A DNA stretch of 64,000 nucleotides, taken from the NCBI GenBank assembly GCA_946902985.2, contig OX336397.1:188608813-188672812 (forward strand), read 5' to 3'. The stretch's first letter is position 1. Every line of letters begins with the position of its first letter. Below, in pieces: positions 10,535 through 21,834 of this stretch. The translations under genes and the position numbers were made by a program. The stretch is from Meconema thalassinum (lineage: Eukaryota; Arthropoda; Insecta; Orthoptera; Tettigoniidae). The notes beneath the pieces were generated by a model. It had not been told where the DNA came from. It did not search any database and saw only the letters and a list, made by a program, of their open reading frames with translations.

Positions 10535-10996
10535 CAGGGACGGATCTAGGGGAGGGCGAGGAGGGCGACCGCCCAGGGCCCCGCGGTCCGGGGGGCCCCG
10601 CCCCATAGATTGTTTTAAATTTAATTGATTAATTAATACTTTTCAAACTAATTTAAAATTCATATTCTTTTTTCAGTGCAGCTATGACCTCCCGTGACCG
10701 TTTAGCAAGTAGTTTAGATTTCAGTGAAATGATAGAAGACTTAAGCCGGGAAAAAAGTCGCAATGAAATATTTTAATATTTCATAGTTTACATATTCTTC
10801 TTCAAGGGAACTCAAATGTTTCTTTCATATTATAAAAAATGCATCGTAGTGTATTAAAAATATTGCAACCATTCTTTATTTTAATATTATTACAGAACTA
10901 TTTTCCATTAGATTTGATATTTTTTAAATTTCCTATTGTTGTGGGCCCCACCTTATCATATCGTCCAGGGCCCCGCAAGGCCTGGATCCGCCACTG
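10535..10996. mobile_element. hAT-type MITE with 8-bp TSD
   Basis: 462 bp flanked by the direct 8-mer CTCAAAGG (10527-10534 and 10997-11004). The ends are inverted: CAGGGACGGATCTAGG at the left and, reversed, CAGTGGCGGATCCAGG at the right, 13 of 16 identical. Both ends run into GC-rich GGGCCCCG blocks and the middle is AT-rich and non-coding. The CAG-start ends and 8-bp duplication fit a non-autonomous hAT element. It cannot encode its own transposase. Confidence 0.85.
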
Positions 10997-11004
10997 CTCA
11001 AAGG

Positions 11005-11343
11005 TGTATTAATCCTGGTTTAATGCAGCACTCCTTGCTTCCCTGTCCTGAAGTAATCGTTTCATCTCTACATAACTACCACACCCTAGCCTACATCCCA
11101 TGCAATCTGTTAAACATATTCTAACCTCGAACCTTCCTTCTAGGGGCGTATATGAAGGGGGTGCCCAGTCTCCCCCCCCCCCTCCTTTAATTTTTAGCCA
11201 TATATATTATATGTTTATCATTTTAAACATACCGTGTACCGGTACCGTACTGTTGTTACAAAGCGACGTATGGCAACGTTGCAAAGCAAGGCGAAGGTAG
11301 AGCGATGTAACAGTGTGGCAATTAGTTTACTCTGATCTTATGT
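11005..11343. other. No gene; possible degraded TE end
   Basis: No coding signal. The segment from TAGGGGCGTATATGAAGGG through a run of 12 C (about 11143-11185) resembles a hAT-like terminus, but no partner end or TSD was found. A CCGGTACC-rich patch is at about 11231-11250. Confidence 0.35.
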
Positions 11344-11351
11344 GTAACAAC

Positions 11352-14300
11352 AAACGAGCTAGAGAAAGGTAGCCTATATAGAGAGGCAAGGAGCCGCATA
11401 GCAGCGGTCTGGGCGGAGGCAACCTGAGTTAAGGCAGCCATGATGCAAAACGTCGTCAGACAAGAGCGTGTTGTGATTGTTCGGGCTGTGCGGGAACATG
11501 CGTTGAATGAAATTTATTTAAAAATACATAGACCGTGCCGTCAGTGTGTTCGTCATTAAATTGTACGAATAGAAGTAATAAGCCAACAGGAGTGTCGTAT
11601 TTCAGGTAAGAAATGTCATCCAAATTCATAAATTAATGAGGTAGACTCTTTACGAAAACGTGATGCAGCAGTTTAAGTTTGTGTGATATTTACATTTCAG
11701 ATTCCCTTTGCAGACCCAGGAACTAACAAAACAATGAGTTGTCAACATGGAAAGGGATACATGGTACCCCACGAGATACAGCTTTATTTGTTCTCTACAC
11801 TTTGAAGATAAATATATATATGTAGCAAATGACAGGCGACGTCTACTAGCCAATGCAGTACCTACAATTTTCAATTTTCCTGCACATCTGCAGAAGAAGC
11901 AGGCCTGTAGATCTTCGCCGAAGAAGTGAAGTTTCCAGGACACTACAGAACACTCGCAATCAGATAGCATTGTTGCAGAAGACCTTGATATCAGTAAGTA
12001 AATATATTCGGCTGTCTTAAAATTTAAGGAAAGATAGATGTGAGCCATAATAATAATAGCTATAAAGTAAAATATATTGTTCAAATATCAATCTTCGTAA
12101 GCCAACGGGGTATACTTTCTCTAGTCCGTTGTTTTGAACTCATTTTGGGAAACGTATCAGGCTTTACTAATCTTTTATTTTTTATTTTTCTCAGAAATTC
12201 TACAGCAAGGTGCAGGATCTAGCCATGATAACACATATTCTGTCCCTAGCCCACGGAAGATGAAGAAAATGTTCGATCGTGTAGTGGACAAAAATACAGA
12301 GTTAAAGAGGAAACTCAAAACTGCTAAGCAGGCTGTTATCCGAAAAGAACAGAAAATAATTAATTATCAGAAACTTATGAAAGGACTAAATAACAGGTTA
12401 TGTGAAGCAGGATCTGAAGGAACTAGTACAGGTTACCCAGAATGGTGGTGTGCAAAGATATAGTACTGAAGTGCGAAAATTTGCGTTGACTCTTCATTTT
12501 TATTCAGCCCAGGCTTATAGATATCTTAAAAAATTCATCAAATTACCACATCCTAGGACCCTACGTTATTGGGCTTCTGTTCTCGATGGAAATCCTGGAT
12601 TTACGGAGGAGAGTTTTTTGAAATTGCAGCAGGAGGCGCAAGCAAGTACAGAGCCAATACTGGCTTCGCTGATGTTCGATGAAATGGCCATAAAGAAGGA
12701 TTTAGTATGGGACGGAAATCAAATTCGTGGTTACGTAGATTTAGGTCAGGGATGCATAGAAAGTGATGACTGTCCACTAGCTAGAGAAGCTCTGGTTTTT
12801 ATGGTCACGTGTTTGAATCGCAGGTGGAAAATACCGGTGGGTTATTGTCTAATAAGTGGTATGTCTGCATCTATGAAAGTAAATTTAGTAGAACAATATT
12901 TAAGAAAACTGCATGAGATCGAGATAAACATTGTTGCTGTGGTATGTGATGGCACTGCAACAAATAGATCTGTCATGGAGAAGCTAGGAGTGTCATTTAA
13001 TATAGATAGTATTCAGTGCTGGTTCCCCCACCCTTCAGATACTAAACTAAATGTGTGTTGCTTTTTTGATGCTGCCCACATGTTAAAATTGGCCCGCAAT
13101 TTATTAGCTGATAAGAAGATTATTCGAGATGGTACAGAGATTGAAAACATTAGTATCAAGTGGGTTTATCTGGAAGAATTGCATAACATACAGGAAAAGG
13201 AAGGTTTATGTGCTGCTAATGAGTTAAAGAAACAGCACATACAGTATCACTCTCAAAAAATGAAGGTTGCTTTAGCAGCAGAAACACTTAGCAGATCTGT
13301 TGCTTGTGCCATAGTATTTTGTAAAGAAATTGGATTTACGGAGTTCAATGACTGTGAGTGTACTGTGAATTTTTTTAAAATAATAGATGTTATATTCGAC
13401 ATACTGAATTCCTGTCTTCCTTTGGGAAAAGGTACAAAGACACCAGTATCGAAGAAGAACCGAGCCACGGTTTGTAACCAAGTGGCCAATTGTGTTGACT
13501 ACCTCAAGAAACTGAAACTTTCAGATGGAAAGCTTATTTGCGATTCCAGCAGACAGATGCCAATATATGGTTTGATAATTGACCTATTAAGTGTGATGCA
13601 ACTAGCAGAAACATACGTGTGGGGACAAAATTCTGTATTGAGATACTTATTAACACGCAGATTGAGTCAGGATCACTTAGAGCTGTTTTTTTTCTCCTAT
13701 TCGCTCCAGAGGTGGGAATAGAAATAATCCAAATGCAGTACAATTTAAATCAGCTTATAGGAAGTGTTTAATTGCGAGGGTAGACCCATCCATGAATTCC
13801 AACTGTAAGCCTATGGAGTGTGACCTATCTGTGACAACTGCAACTGCAGATATTCATGGTGTCAATGGGAGGGACGATACTATGCTGACAGACAATTCTG
13901 GGAGTACAGATCATGGATACTGTGCAGATTATAATTCACTGAGCTTGTATGTAGAAAATGTTGTTCAGTACATAGCAGGAAGTGTCGTTCGCCAAGTGTC
14001 GTTCGCCAAGTGTCTAAAAAATTAACTTGTATTGAATGCCTAGAAGTGCTTTTATCGGGTCAAGATGTTGAGAAAGAAGGACTGATTAAAGAGAAAGACG
14101 TGAAAGATGGCCTTATGAATCCATCAAATGATGAAGTGAAGTTATGCAAGACAGCTGAGAGTGTCATCAGGAAGAATGACTGTATGTTGCGAAAGAACAC
14201 GAAGAATCTCATGCTGAAGTTGCAGACATGTCTATGCTATGCTGCCGGGTTATCTGTTTCAGAAATCTGACCATCTATTTACAGCTACTGAACCTGGGGA

Positions 14301-14704
14301 AAAGTCTCACTATGCTTCACTCATCGAGCGAATTGTGAAACAGTGTTATACATGCAGGCTTCATCACTTCTGCAGAAATACAGCTCAACGTGAGAGAGGC
14401 CAACAGGTGCGTCAGTTGTACACAAAACTCATTCTTTTTAAAGGACAATGAAATAATGCGATGTACTGTGCATAAGCAACGTAGTTTATTGTCTTGTAAG
14501 ATGATTGTGTTAGTTTTCGTTCAATGAACAAATTAAATTGTCAGGCCTTACGTAGGCCTAATCTTATATTACGCCTCGTTAGTCACGCCTCTCCCTCCCT
14601 GCCTCCCACCCTCTTGACAGAGTATATCATGGCGGCTGCCAGTTCAACCTGCTTCTTAAATGGCGGCACCATTTCCACTCTATATACCTTTCTCTAGCTC
14701 GTTG
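11352..14704 (+). mobile_element. P-element-type DNA transposon, complete ends, decayed gene
   Basis: 3353 bp flanked by the direct 8-mer GTAACAAC (11344-11351 and 14705-14712). The termini are inverted: AAACGAGCTAGAGAAAGGTA on the left and, reversed, CAACGAGCTAGAGAAAGGTA on the right. TATAGAG and GGCAGCC...CATGAT words are also inverted in the subterminal regions. An 8-bp duplication with short terminal and internal inverted repeats and an intron-containing THAP/P transposase gene are P superfamily hallmarks. Both ends are intact, so it could in principle be moved by a related transposase, but its own gene is broken. Confidence 0.9.
11680..14451 (+). pseudogene. P-element transposase with THAP domain (THAP9-like), frameshifted
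   Basis: A THAP exon lies at about 11701-11993: WYPTRYSFICSLHFE and LANAVPTIF give the Trp, Cys-His pair and AVPTIF box of the zinc-binding THAP fold; an in-frame TGA precedes MERD. An intron with GTAAGT donor (11994) and CAG acceptor (12194) follows. A coiled coil (12255-12400) leads to the catalytic body in 12402-13721: LMFDEMAIKK, VVCDGTATNR, CCFFDAAHMLKLARN, then LLTRRLSQDHLE. Breaks: a frameshift near 12440, another near 13700, a 14-bp tandem duplication at 13983-14010 that shifts frame, and one more near 14240. The enzyme would bind element ends in the nucleus and cut and paste; this copy cannot. Confidence 0.88.
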
Positions 14705-14712
14705 GTAACAAC

Positions 14713-14995
14713 ATAGCCTCCAGTAGCGGCTGGCCATAAGGACTCCAGGACGGCGTCCTTCCTTCTGTTGATATTTTAAGTCAAAATTTGAACTCTAATA
14801 ATGCTAAGAAAATTACATATCAATGTACAACTGTAGCTCTATCAATCAGGAAGACTGTGTTTGGTGGTATCACGATCAGCGCGCAGCTCACTGGTCAGTA
14901 TGGAGTTACGGACTTTCAGCTTTCCACCCTAACATTGTGCCCGGGCGAGGGGATGAGACGTAAGGGGAGTACGAAGACTGGCGCTTGATGGCTGC
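14713..14995. other. No gene recognised
   Basis: Short spacer between the P element and the hAT element. CAGTAGCGGCTGGCCATAAGG near 14721 resembles a hAT-type end, but no matching opposite end was found. No coding signal. Confidence 0.35.
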
Positions 14996-15003
14996 CAGAG
15001 GGG

Positions 15004-17628
15004 CAGTGCTGGATTAACCATAAGGCAAAATAGGCAATTGCCTGGGGACCCCAGCTCGAAAGGGCCCCAACAAAAACAAAATCTCACAAAAAAAAAGGAA
15101 AAGCATTTTGGAAAAAAGATAGGGAAAAAGTCATATAAATTAAGTACCGGTACAGAAAAACAACTAAAAATGTGAAACTTAGAATTACAGTTCTAATTGT
15201 ACAGTTTGATTCCTTGGTTTATACTTCGTAAATACTCTCTGCCCGGGTGTTTCCCATAAACTTTATCTTCTTATTATAAATTACTTCCAATTCATAAATA
15301 ACTTAACTATTGTTTGACATATTCCAAGTCAATCGAAATTTCAACTTTCTGTTCGCTCTATAGTTTAAGGATTGGAAGCAATTAACTGATACACCCACGG
15401 TCGGATCCCAAAATTCCCAAAATGCCAAGACTATTTGAATTAACTAATTATGTTTTGAATACCGTTTAATTAATTTTTGTTCTCAAATTATAATAATATT
15501 TGTTGTTTTATTTTCAGGCTGAGACGATTTTTTTTTCAAGTTAATTTTGCCACCAGAAAAATCTAACAGACTTGCGTGTGAAGGGTATGATGATTGGAAG
15601 AACGTCGGGATTCATTTACAGCAGCATGAGAATAAATAGTGTGTGCTAATTTACCTGGAAAAACGGAAACATGAAAATTAGCCAGATCAATTCAGAAATG
15701 GACTACTTGAAGAAAAATACTATTGGCGGGATGTTATAAAACGAGTGGTTGCTGTTATCTATTCATACCTCTGGCAGAACGAGGATTGTCATCCCGAGGT
15801 ACGAACAAGTACTTTGGAAAACGGAATTATGGGAATTATTTAGGTATAGTTGAACTTTTTGGGCAGTTTGATCCATTGTTGCGGGATCATATTGTACGAT
15901 CCGGAAATGCTGTGAAAGGTGTTTCTTCGTATTTATACAAAAAGATCTGCGAAGAATTAGCATGGGCAAAAAGTTAGATCATATATTTTAGAAGAGGGTC
16001 TAGCTCTATATTAGCCTAGAGCCTTTCCGTTGATTCAGCTCCCAATGTATCGCATATAGATTGATTGTCACTTGTGCTCCGATATGTTTCACCAAATGAT
16101 CAAAAACCAGTTGAACGGTTTATATCTTTTCTTGAAACAGAAGGTCATACTGGCGAAAGTTTGAAAACTCAAACTGTGAAATTCGTCTGTGAAGATTGCG
16201 GTTTGGAAATTCAAGTTTGTAGAGGACAGTCCTATGACAACGCACCATACATGTCTGGAAAGTATCAGGGTCAGCAAGCCAAAATATTAGAACTGAATAA
16301 ATGTGCGGTTTATGTTCCTTGCGGTACACATTCCCTCAATTTAGTTGGACAATCTGCAGTTAAATGCAGTTTTTACGCAGTTGATTTTTTTCGATAATGC
16401 AATCATTGTATATCTTCATTCCTGCAAACCCTCACCGTTGGGGTGTGTTGAAAAATTATATCAAAACGCAAAACTTTGAAATCATTGTCAGATACGTGCT
16501 GGGAAGCACATGCTAATGCAACGAACGCGGTATATGATTCGTTTCATAAAATTGTCGAGGCTTTAGAAAGCATTGAAGATGACGAGTCGGAAAATAATGA
16601 CACTCGGCATGAAGCGGGGTGCATCGCAAACAGAATGCAAAAATTCGAATTCGGGTTCATGTTAATTTTGTTGGATTCATGCGTGCAACTAGTAAATCAT
16701 TACAAGCTGAAGAGATCGAATAAACTATCATGTGCTGCCTTGTATAAATTTTAGACGAAAAGTTAGGCAAGTTTCGTGATTAGTTCGATATTTTTGAGGA
16801 AAAAGCTAAGAAATTGTTACCTGATGTATCGTATTCTAAAAAATCGTCGCGTAGAAGGAAGCAACACGCGAACGACGGAGGCGCTCCTGAAGTCGAATTT
16901 TCGCCTCGTGAGAATTTCAGAATAACAGGTTTTCTCGATATCATCGATAAACTCAACATCGAAATAAAAAAAGGGGGAAAAGTTTATATGGATGTTTCCA
17001 AAAAATTGGCATTTTTGAATAATTTTTCAATGAGCGATGAAGAACTCTGTGAAGCGGTAAACAATTTGGTTGGCTTTTTTGATAAAGATTTGTGGAAAAT
17101 TTTTCAGCTGAACTGAAACATTTTCATTCTTATATAAACAACAGATTCACCACTGCCGAAAAATCTCGTAGTCAGCTCTATGACATTTTAATGAAAGCCC
17201 AATTATTGATAAATGTATTTCCGAATGTAGAAATAGCTCTCCGATTATTTTTTTTACTTTAATGATAACGAACTGTACTGCGGAACGTTCTTTTACACAC
17301 TTGAAAGTAATTAAAGTGCCTCGAAGAGCTTCTATGCGACAAGAACGACTGGACATGTGAAGTCTTCCCTGCATAAAATCAGACATTTTAAGGAAAATCA
17401 ACTTCGATTATGTTATTGAAACTTTCTGCGAAACAAAATGCAGAAAATAGTTTTTCTGAAAATGTACATATGATCTAAAATGTATTCATTGTTCATAGTA
17501 AATATGTAAATAATACCTCTTTCAAAGTTATGATGACTTTTTTTTTTAATGAAGGTGGGGGTGGTTGAGAAAAAGGGGCCTCAAGTTAACAATTGCCTAG
17601 GGCCATCGCGAGTCTCAATCCGGCACTG
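15004..17628 (+). mobile_element. hAT transposon with 8-bp TSD
   Basis: 2625 bp flanked by CAGAGGGG on both sides (14996-15003 and 17629-17636). The ends are inverted: CAGTGCTGGATT at the left and, reversed, CAGTGCCGGATT at the right, with a shared subterminal AGGCAATTG. The interior carries remnants of a hAT transposase. CAG-type ends plus an 8-bp duplication are diagnostic of hAT. The gene is heavily frameshifted, so this is a fossil copy. Confidence 0.9.
15540..17400 (+). pseudogene. hAT transposase of the DUF4371/ZMYM-like type, decayed
   Basis: Frame pieces in family order: YGNYLGIVELFGQFDP and SSYLYKKICEELA (15723-15977), a SIDSAPN-like word at about 16030, RFISFLETEGHTGESL and then the conserved CRGQSYDNAPYMSGKYQG and VPCGTHSLNLVG (16065-16397), SDTCWEAHANAT (about 16488) and an acidic linker. 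The C-terminal dimerisation region near 17260-17350 survives as AERSFTHLKVIK-like and RQERLDM-like words. Related proteins are often named zinc finger MYM-type 1-like. At least five frame changes are present. The first zinc finger (BED-like) is not recognisable upstream of 15540. Confidence 0.75.
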
Positions 17629-17815
17629 CAGAGGGGTAATCTGTGGACGCGGAGGGCTGGCATCATTAGCAAATAAAGTAAATGAATGAATAAATCTTAT
17701 TTCCATGGTTGCATATAATACAAATTAAATTTAAATAACTATAATCCACGAGAAGCATGCCCTTTACTTTTCTTTGAAGATAAAAAATAGATAATTATAT
17801 TTAAGTGTAGCATCT

Positions 17816-18139
17816 TGCGAGCCTCCATGGCTTAGGCGGCAGAACGACGGCCTCTCACCGCTGGGTCCGTGGCTCAAATCCCGGTCACTCCATGTGTGAT
17901 CTGTGCTGGGCAAAACGGAGGCAGACAGGTTTTTCTCTTGGTACTCCGGTTTTCCCTGTCAAAATTTCATTCCGGCATCACCCTCCACTATCATTTCATC
18001 TGCCATTCATTCAATCATTGCCCCAGAGGAGTGCGACAGGCTTCGGGAGCCGGCACAGTTCCTTACTCGCCGCTAGATGGGGGCTTCATTCAATCCATTC
18101 CTGACCCGGTCGGAGACTGGAAGCAGGCTGTGGATTTTC
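17816..18139 (+). mobile_element. tRNA-derived SINE with 17-bp TSD
   Basis: 324 bp flanked by the 17-bp direct repeat ATTTAAGTGTAGCATCT (17799-17815 and 18140-18156). The head has a pol III A box TGGCTTAGGCGG (17828-17839) and a B box GGCTCAAATCC (17871-17881), tRNA-like in spacing. The body is unrelated to tRNA and the 3' end reads GGTCGGAGACTGGAAGCAGG and then TTTTC rather than poly(A), suggesting mobilisation by a LINE that recognises a specific tail. Long exact TSDs indicate a fairly recent insertion. Confidence 0.85.
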
Positions 18140-18421
18140 ATTTAAGTGTAGCATCTGAGAACAGGAATCTCGATTCATACTGCAATGGTGTAGTATAACA
18201 CGGACCTCTGGCTAGCACCCTGTGGTAAGTGAAGAGCTATTTCACTTTCGTGCTGCAGAGTCTTGAGTGCGGTGGTAATATTCAGCAGTTGTAATCTCTG
18301 TGTTGGTGATAATTAATCTGTAAATCATTAAGTACTGTTTTTTTTTTTAATTTACCGGTGCGACTGTGGTTTGGAAGTGCTTGTGCCGAAAGTGATATTC
18401 CCGTGATGTCTCTATAATAGT

Positions 18422-18605
18422 CATCATCATCATTCTCTACGGCTTATCCCAATAATTGGGGTCGCCGGAGCCAACCCGGCTCATTATGGTTTTGGCCGGG
18501 GATTTAAGACCGGATGCCCTTCCTGACGCCACGTGATTTTTCAGGTGAAAATTCCACTCCGCTGTCACCGGGATTCGAACCCCGGCCGTCCGGGTGAAAG
18601 ACGAG
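18422..18605 (-). mobile_element. Short SINE (minus strand) with (ATG)n tail and 12-bp TSD
   Basis: 184 bp flanked by CTCTATAATAGT (18410-18421 and 18606-18617). Read on the minus strand, a B box GGTTCGAATCC lies at 18571-18581, an AGGAAGGGCATCCGG motif follows, and the 3' end is GGGATAAGCCGTAGAG then an ATG repeat. The A box is missing, so the copy is 5'-truncated or has a shortened head. The AGGAAGGGCATCCGG core and trinucleotide tail are typical of SINEs that share tails with RTE-type LINEs. Confidence 0.75.
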
Positions 18606-18837
18606 CTCTATAATAGTAATAATATTTTTTTTTTTTTTTTTTTACGAGGGACTGTGGAAAATCTTCAAAAGACACATGTGAAGGGTCCGCACTCCACAGT
18701 AGTGTGGGATTCTTACCCACTAAAAACCACCTCCCTTTTCCCACGATGTGTTCATCACCCCGGAACCGCTCTCGCATTACTTCAGGGTGACGTCGTGCTT
18801 ACTTAGTCATTCAGACTTCTTCTTTCTTCCTTTTTTC

Positions 18838-21834
18838 TTAAGGATGTTCGAACGCATCCATTTCCCTCTTCTTCTGGCGCAGGACACATTCTATGTAAAT
18901 AGCTATCTGATTCCATGTTTGATCATTTCGGAGCATCATCTGTAGGATGTTGTCCGGCGTGATTGCCCCTATAGAAGCATGCAGATCTCTTCTATGTGTT
19001 GACCAGCGTTCACACACAAAGAATGTGTGGAGTGCATCATCCTCTTCATTACAATAATGACACAAAGGACTATTAGCCACGCCTATGTGATGCAGGAATC
19101 TCCGAAAATATCCATGGCCTGTTAGGAACTGTGTCAAATAATAATTGACCTCTCCGTGGTTTCGATCAACCCAGTCAGCCAGACGCGGAATAAGTTTCTT
19201 TGTCCATCGACCTCGTGTCTCATCATCCCACTTCTGTTGCCATCGTTCCATACAATGGTTGTGTGCAGACGTCTTTGCCTGGTGTATGTCCAGTTCTTCT
19301 TTGGTGCGCCAAACTTCCTTACGCTCTAAGGTAAGTAAATCAATTGGTGCTACTCCCGCTACCACTAGAACAGCAGGCTCTGAAACAGTGCGATATGCAC
19401 ATGAGATCCTCAGTGCTCCTCTTCGTTGTACTGCTGCTATCCTTTTACGATATTTCTCGAACCGTAAGGACTCAGCCCAGATCTCAGCTCCATAGAGTAA
19501 TATGGACTGGACTGTTGTCATCAGGAGACGTCGTTTGCTAGGCTTCGGACCTTTAATATTGCCCATTAATCGGCTCAAAGCGGTCAAGATATTTGCTGCT
19601 TTATTCGTCACTCTTTGAATATGGGCCCAGAATGTGAGCTTCGTATCTAGCGTCACACCCAAGTACTTCGTACTCCTTGATGAATTAATCATCGTCCCTC
19701 CCACTTGCATTGGTACAAGAGTGTTGATTCTCCTTCTCGTCAGCACTACAATCTCCGTTTTATGGTCGGCTAATGACAGCTTATGTTCCGTCATCCAATC
19801 TGTGACACGTCGCATTACCTGATTGAGTTTCAGTTGCGCCAGCTCTATATCACGAGCCACAATCAGAGCAGCAACATCATCAGCATATCCTACCAATATT
19901 GCATCTTCGGGCATCTTCAGCCGAAGCAGGCCATCGTATGCAATATTCCAGAGATCTGGACCAAGAATAGATCCTTGAGCTGCCCCAGCGGTTAATCTTT
20001 TAGTCCTATGTCCTTCCTCGGTATCGTACTGCAAAATACGGTCCTTTAGATAATCCCTCATTATCCGCATGAGGTATCTCGGTAGTCTAAATTTATCTTG
20101 AAGTGCCACCAAAATGTCACTCCACTGGGCAGAGTTAAAGGCATTCTTCACATCTAGAGTCACAAGTAGCGTAACTTTACGTGAGTAATGGTTACCCATC
20201 TGAGCTCTGTTTGCAGTCTCTACAACTACCCGCACAGCATCTATAGTCGAGTGCCCTTTCCGAAAGCCGTATTGTTGGGCAGATAGATCTCCAGCTGATT
20301 GAACTGCCATCAATATTCTAGGCTGTAATAGTTTTTCTAATCCTTTTCCAGCCGTATCCAGCATACATAATGGCCTGTATGATGAAGGCAAATTTCCTCC
20401 CAATTTTCCTTTACTAATAAGAACTAGTCTGGCCTTCTTCCAGCAGGCACTAAAAACGCCTGCCTTCAGACATGCGTTATACATGTTCAAAAGGAGTCGC
20501 GGGAAAGCTCTTGCTGCCTCCTTAAGTGCTTCTGCTGGAATCCCATCTGGTCCAGGAGCCTTCTTGTTCCTGATAGAATTAATCGCTTTCAATAATTCTT
20601 CCTCGGTGAACAAAGGTATTTCTTCAATATCAATGCAATCATCAGCTTCATCAATCCTCTCCGGATGTTCCGGAAACAGCGTACTGACTATTTCGTCCAT
20701 AGTGTGTGCATCCATTATCGGATTAGAAAAAGTTCCAAGTTTCTTCAATACAATCTTATATCCTAGTCCCCAAGGATCGTTGTCAACTTCTTTGACCATT
20801 TCCCACCATTTGTCAGCTTTACTTCTTTTAATTGCATCCCGAAGCGCCTTTCTTGCTGATTTGTAGTCTTCGGAGAATAAGGCTGCCTCTTCTCTTCCTC
20901 TCGCTCTATGTGCCCTTCGTCTCATCCTCAGGCAGTGTCGCCTCATATCAGCAATTTCCTCCGTCCACCAGTATGCTGGCTGTTTGTGTTTTCGCGTTTT
21001 CTTCCTGCACATGGATTTATTGCAGGCTTGATGAATAAGCAACATAGTGTTCTCTACCCATTTATCCGCCGCCTCTCTCCCCTCAAATGAAAAGCAACTC
21101 GTTTCAACTTTCACCATTCCTCTCTGTATTACCTCACAGAACTTTTCTTTATCCATATTTGTGGGATTCCAGTATGATGGTTTGCGTATGACAGCGCTTT
21201 GTTGTCGATTTTGCTGAAGTACACAGAAAGTAACATACTGATGATCGCTTCCTGTGTAGTCCTCAATCACCCGCCATTCAGATATTCTTGACAAAAAATC
21301 GTCTGACGCTAAAGTCACATCTGGTATGGTTCCATTGCAGCCAGGTCGTCGAAAGGTAGGCGTATTTCCAACATTTACGGTCGACAATCCTAACCTTGCA
21401 GCCATTTCCAGTATACGACGTCCTCTGGAATCTACATCCGGCATACCCCATTCCAAGGCCTTGGCATTGAAATCTCCAGCTACAATAAGGTTATTTCCCA
21501 TACCCCGCAATGTGTCCTCAAGGCTATCCAACTTGTTCTGGAAATCAGCAATGGGCTCGTTCGGAGTGAAGTAACAGCTCACGTACGTAAGCGTGCCATT
21601 CTTAACCCAGACGAAACCATCCTTAGAACCTTGATCTGTCACTGGATATTTTCCCAGATCCGGAATGAAAATTGCAGCTGTTCCAAGGTTGTCCGCAAAT
21701 CACCCATGATGGTCCCTGTTCTGATATTGCTCACTCAGGAGAAAAATATCCACTTCCATTTCAAATGCCAATTGCGTCAAGAGATCATTGGCAGTCAAAC
21801 TTCTGTGAACATTTCCTTGAAGAACTCTCACCAT
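18838..21834 (-). pseudogene. R1-like LINE ORF2: endonuclease and reverse transcriptase, one premature stop
   Basis: Translation would start at the ATG at 21834-21832, which overlaps the ORF1 stop as ATGGTGA. Codon 45 is TGA (21702-21700), in the endonuclease; from 21642 on there are 934 open codons. Endonuclease signs: IVAGDFNAKALEWG, PDVTLASD and GSDHQYV. RT signs: LVLISKGK, SYRPLCMLDTAGK, QYGFRKGHST, LVTLDVKNAFNSA, GAAQGSILGPDLWN and the catalytic VGYADDVAAL. The C-terminal CHYCNEEDDALHTFFVC is the Cys/His finger of this LINE group. The protein would nick DNA and prime reverse transcription at the nick. Only the single TGA stands between this copy and an open frame. Confidence 0.88.

Noticed and set aside
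11143..11190. Start of another hAT element beside the P element
   Set aside because: No opposite end or 8-bp duplication could be found, so it stays only a possible fragment.
17828..17881. tRNA gene at the A and B boxes
   Set aside because: The sequence does not fold as a complete tRNA and is followed by a SINE body with flanking 17-bp TSDs.
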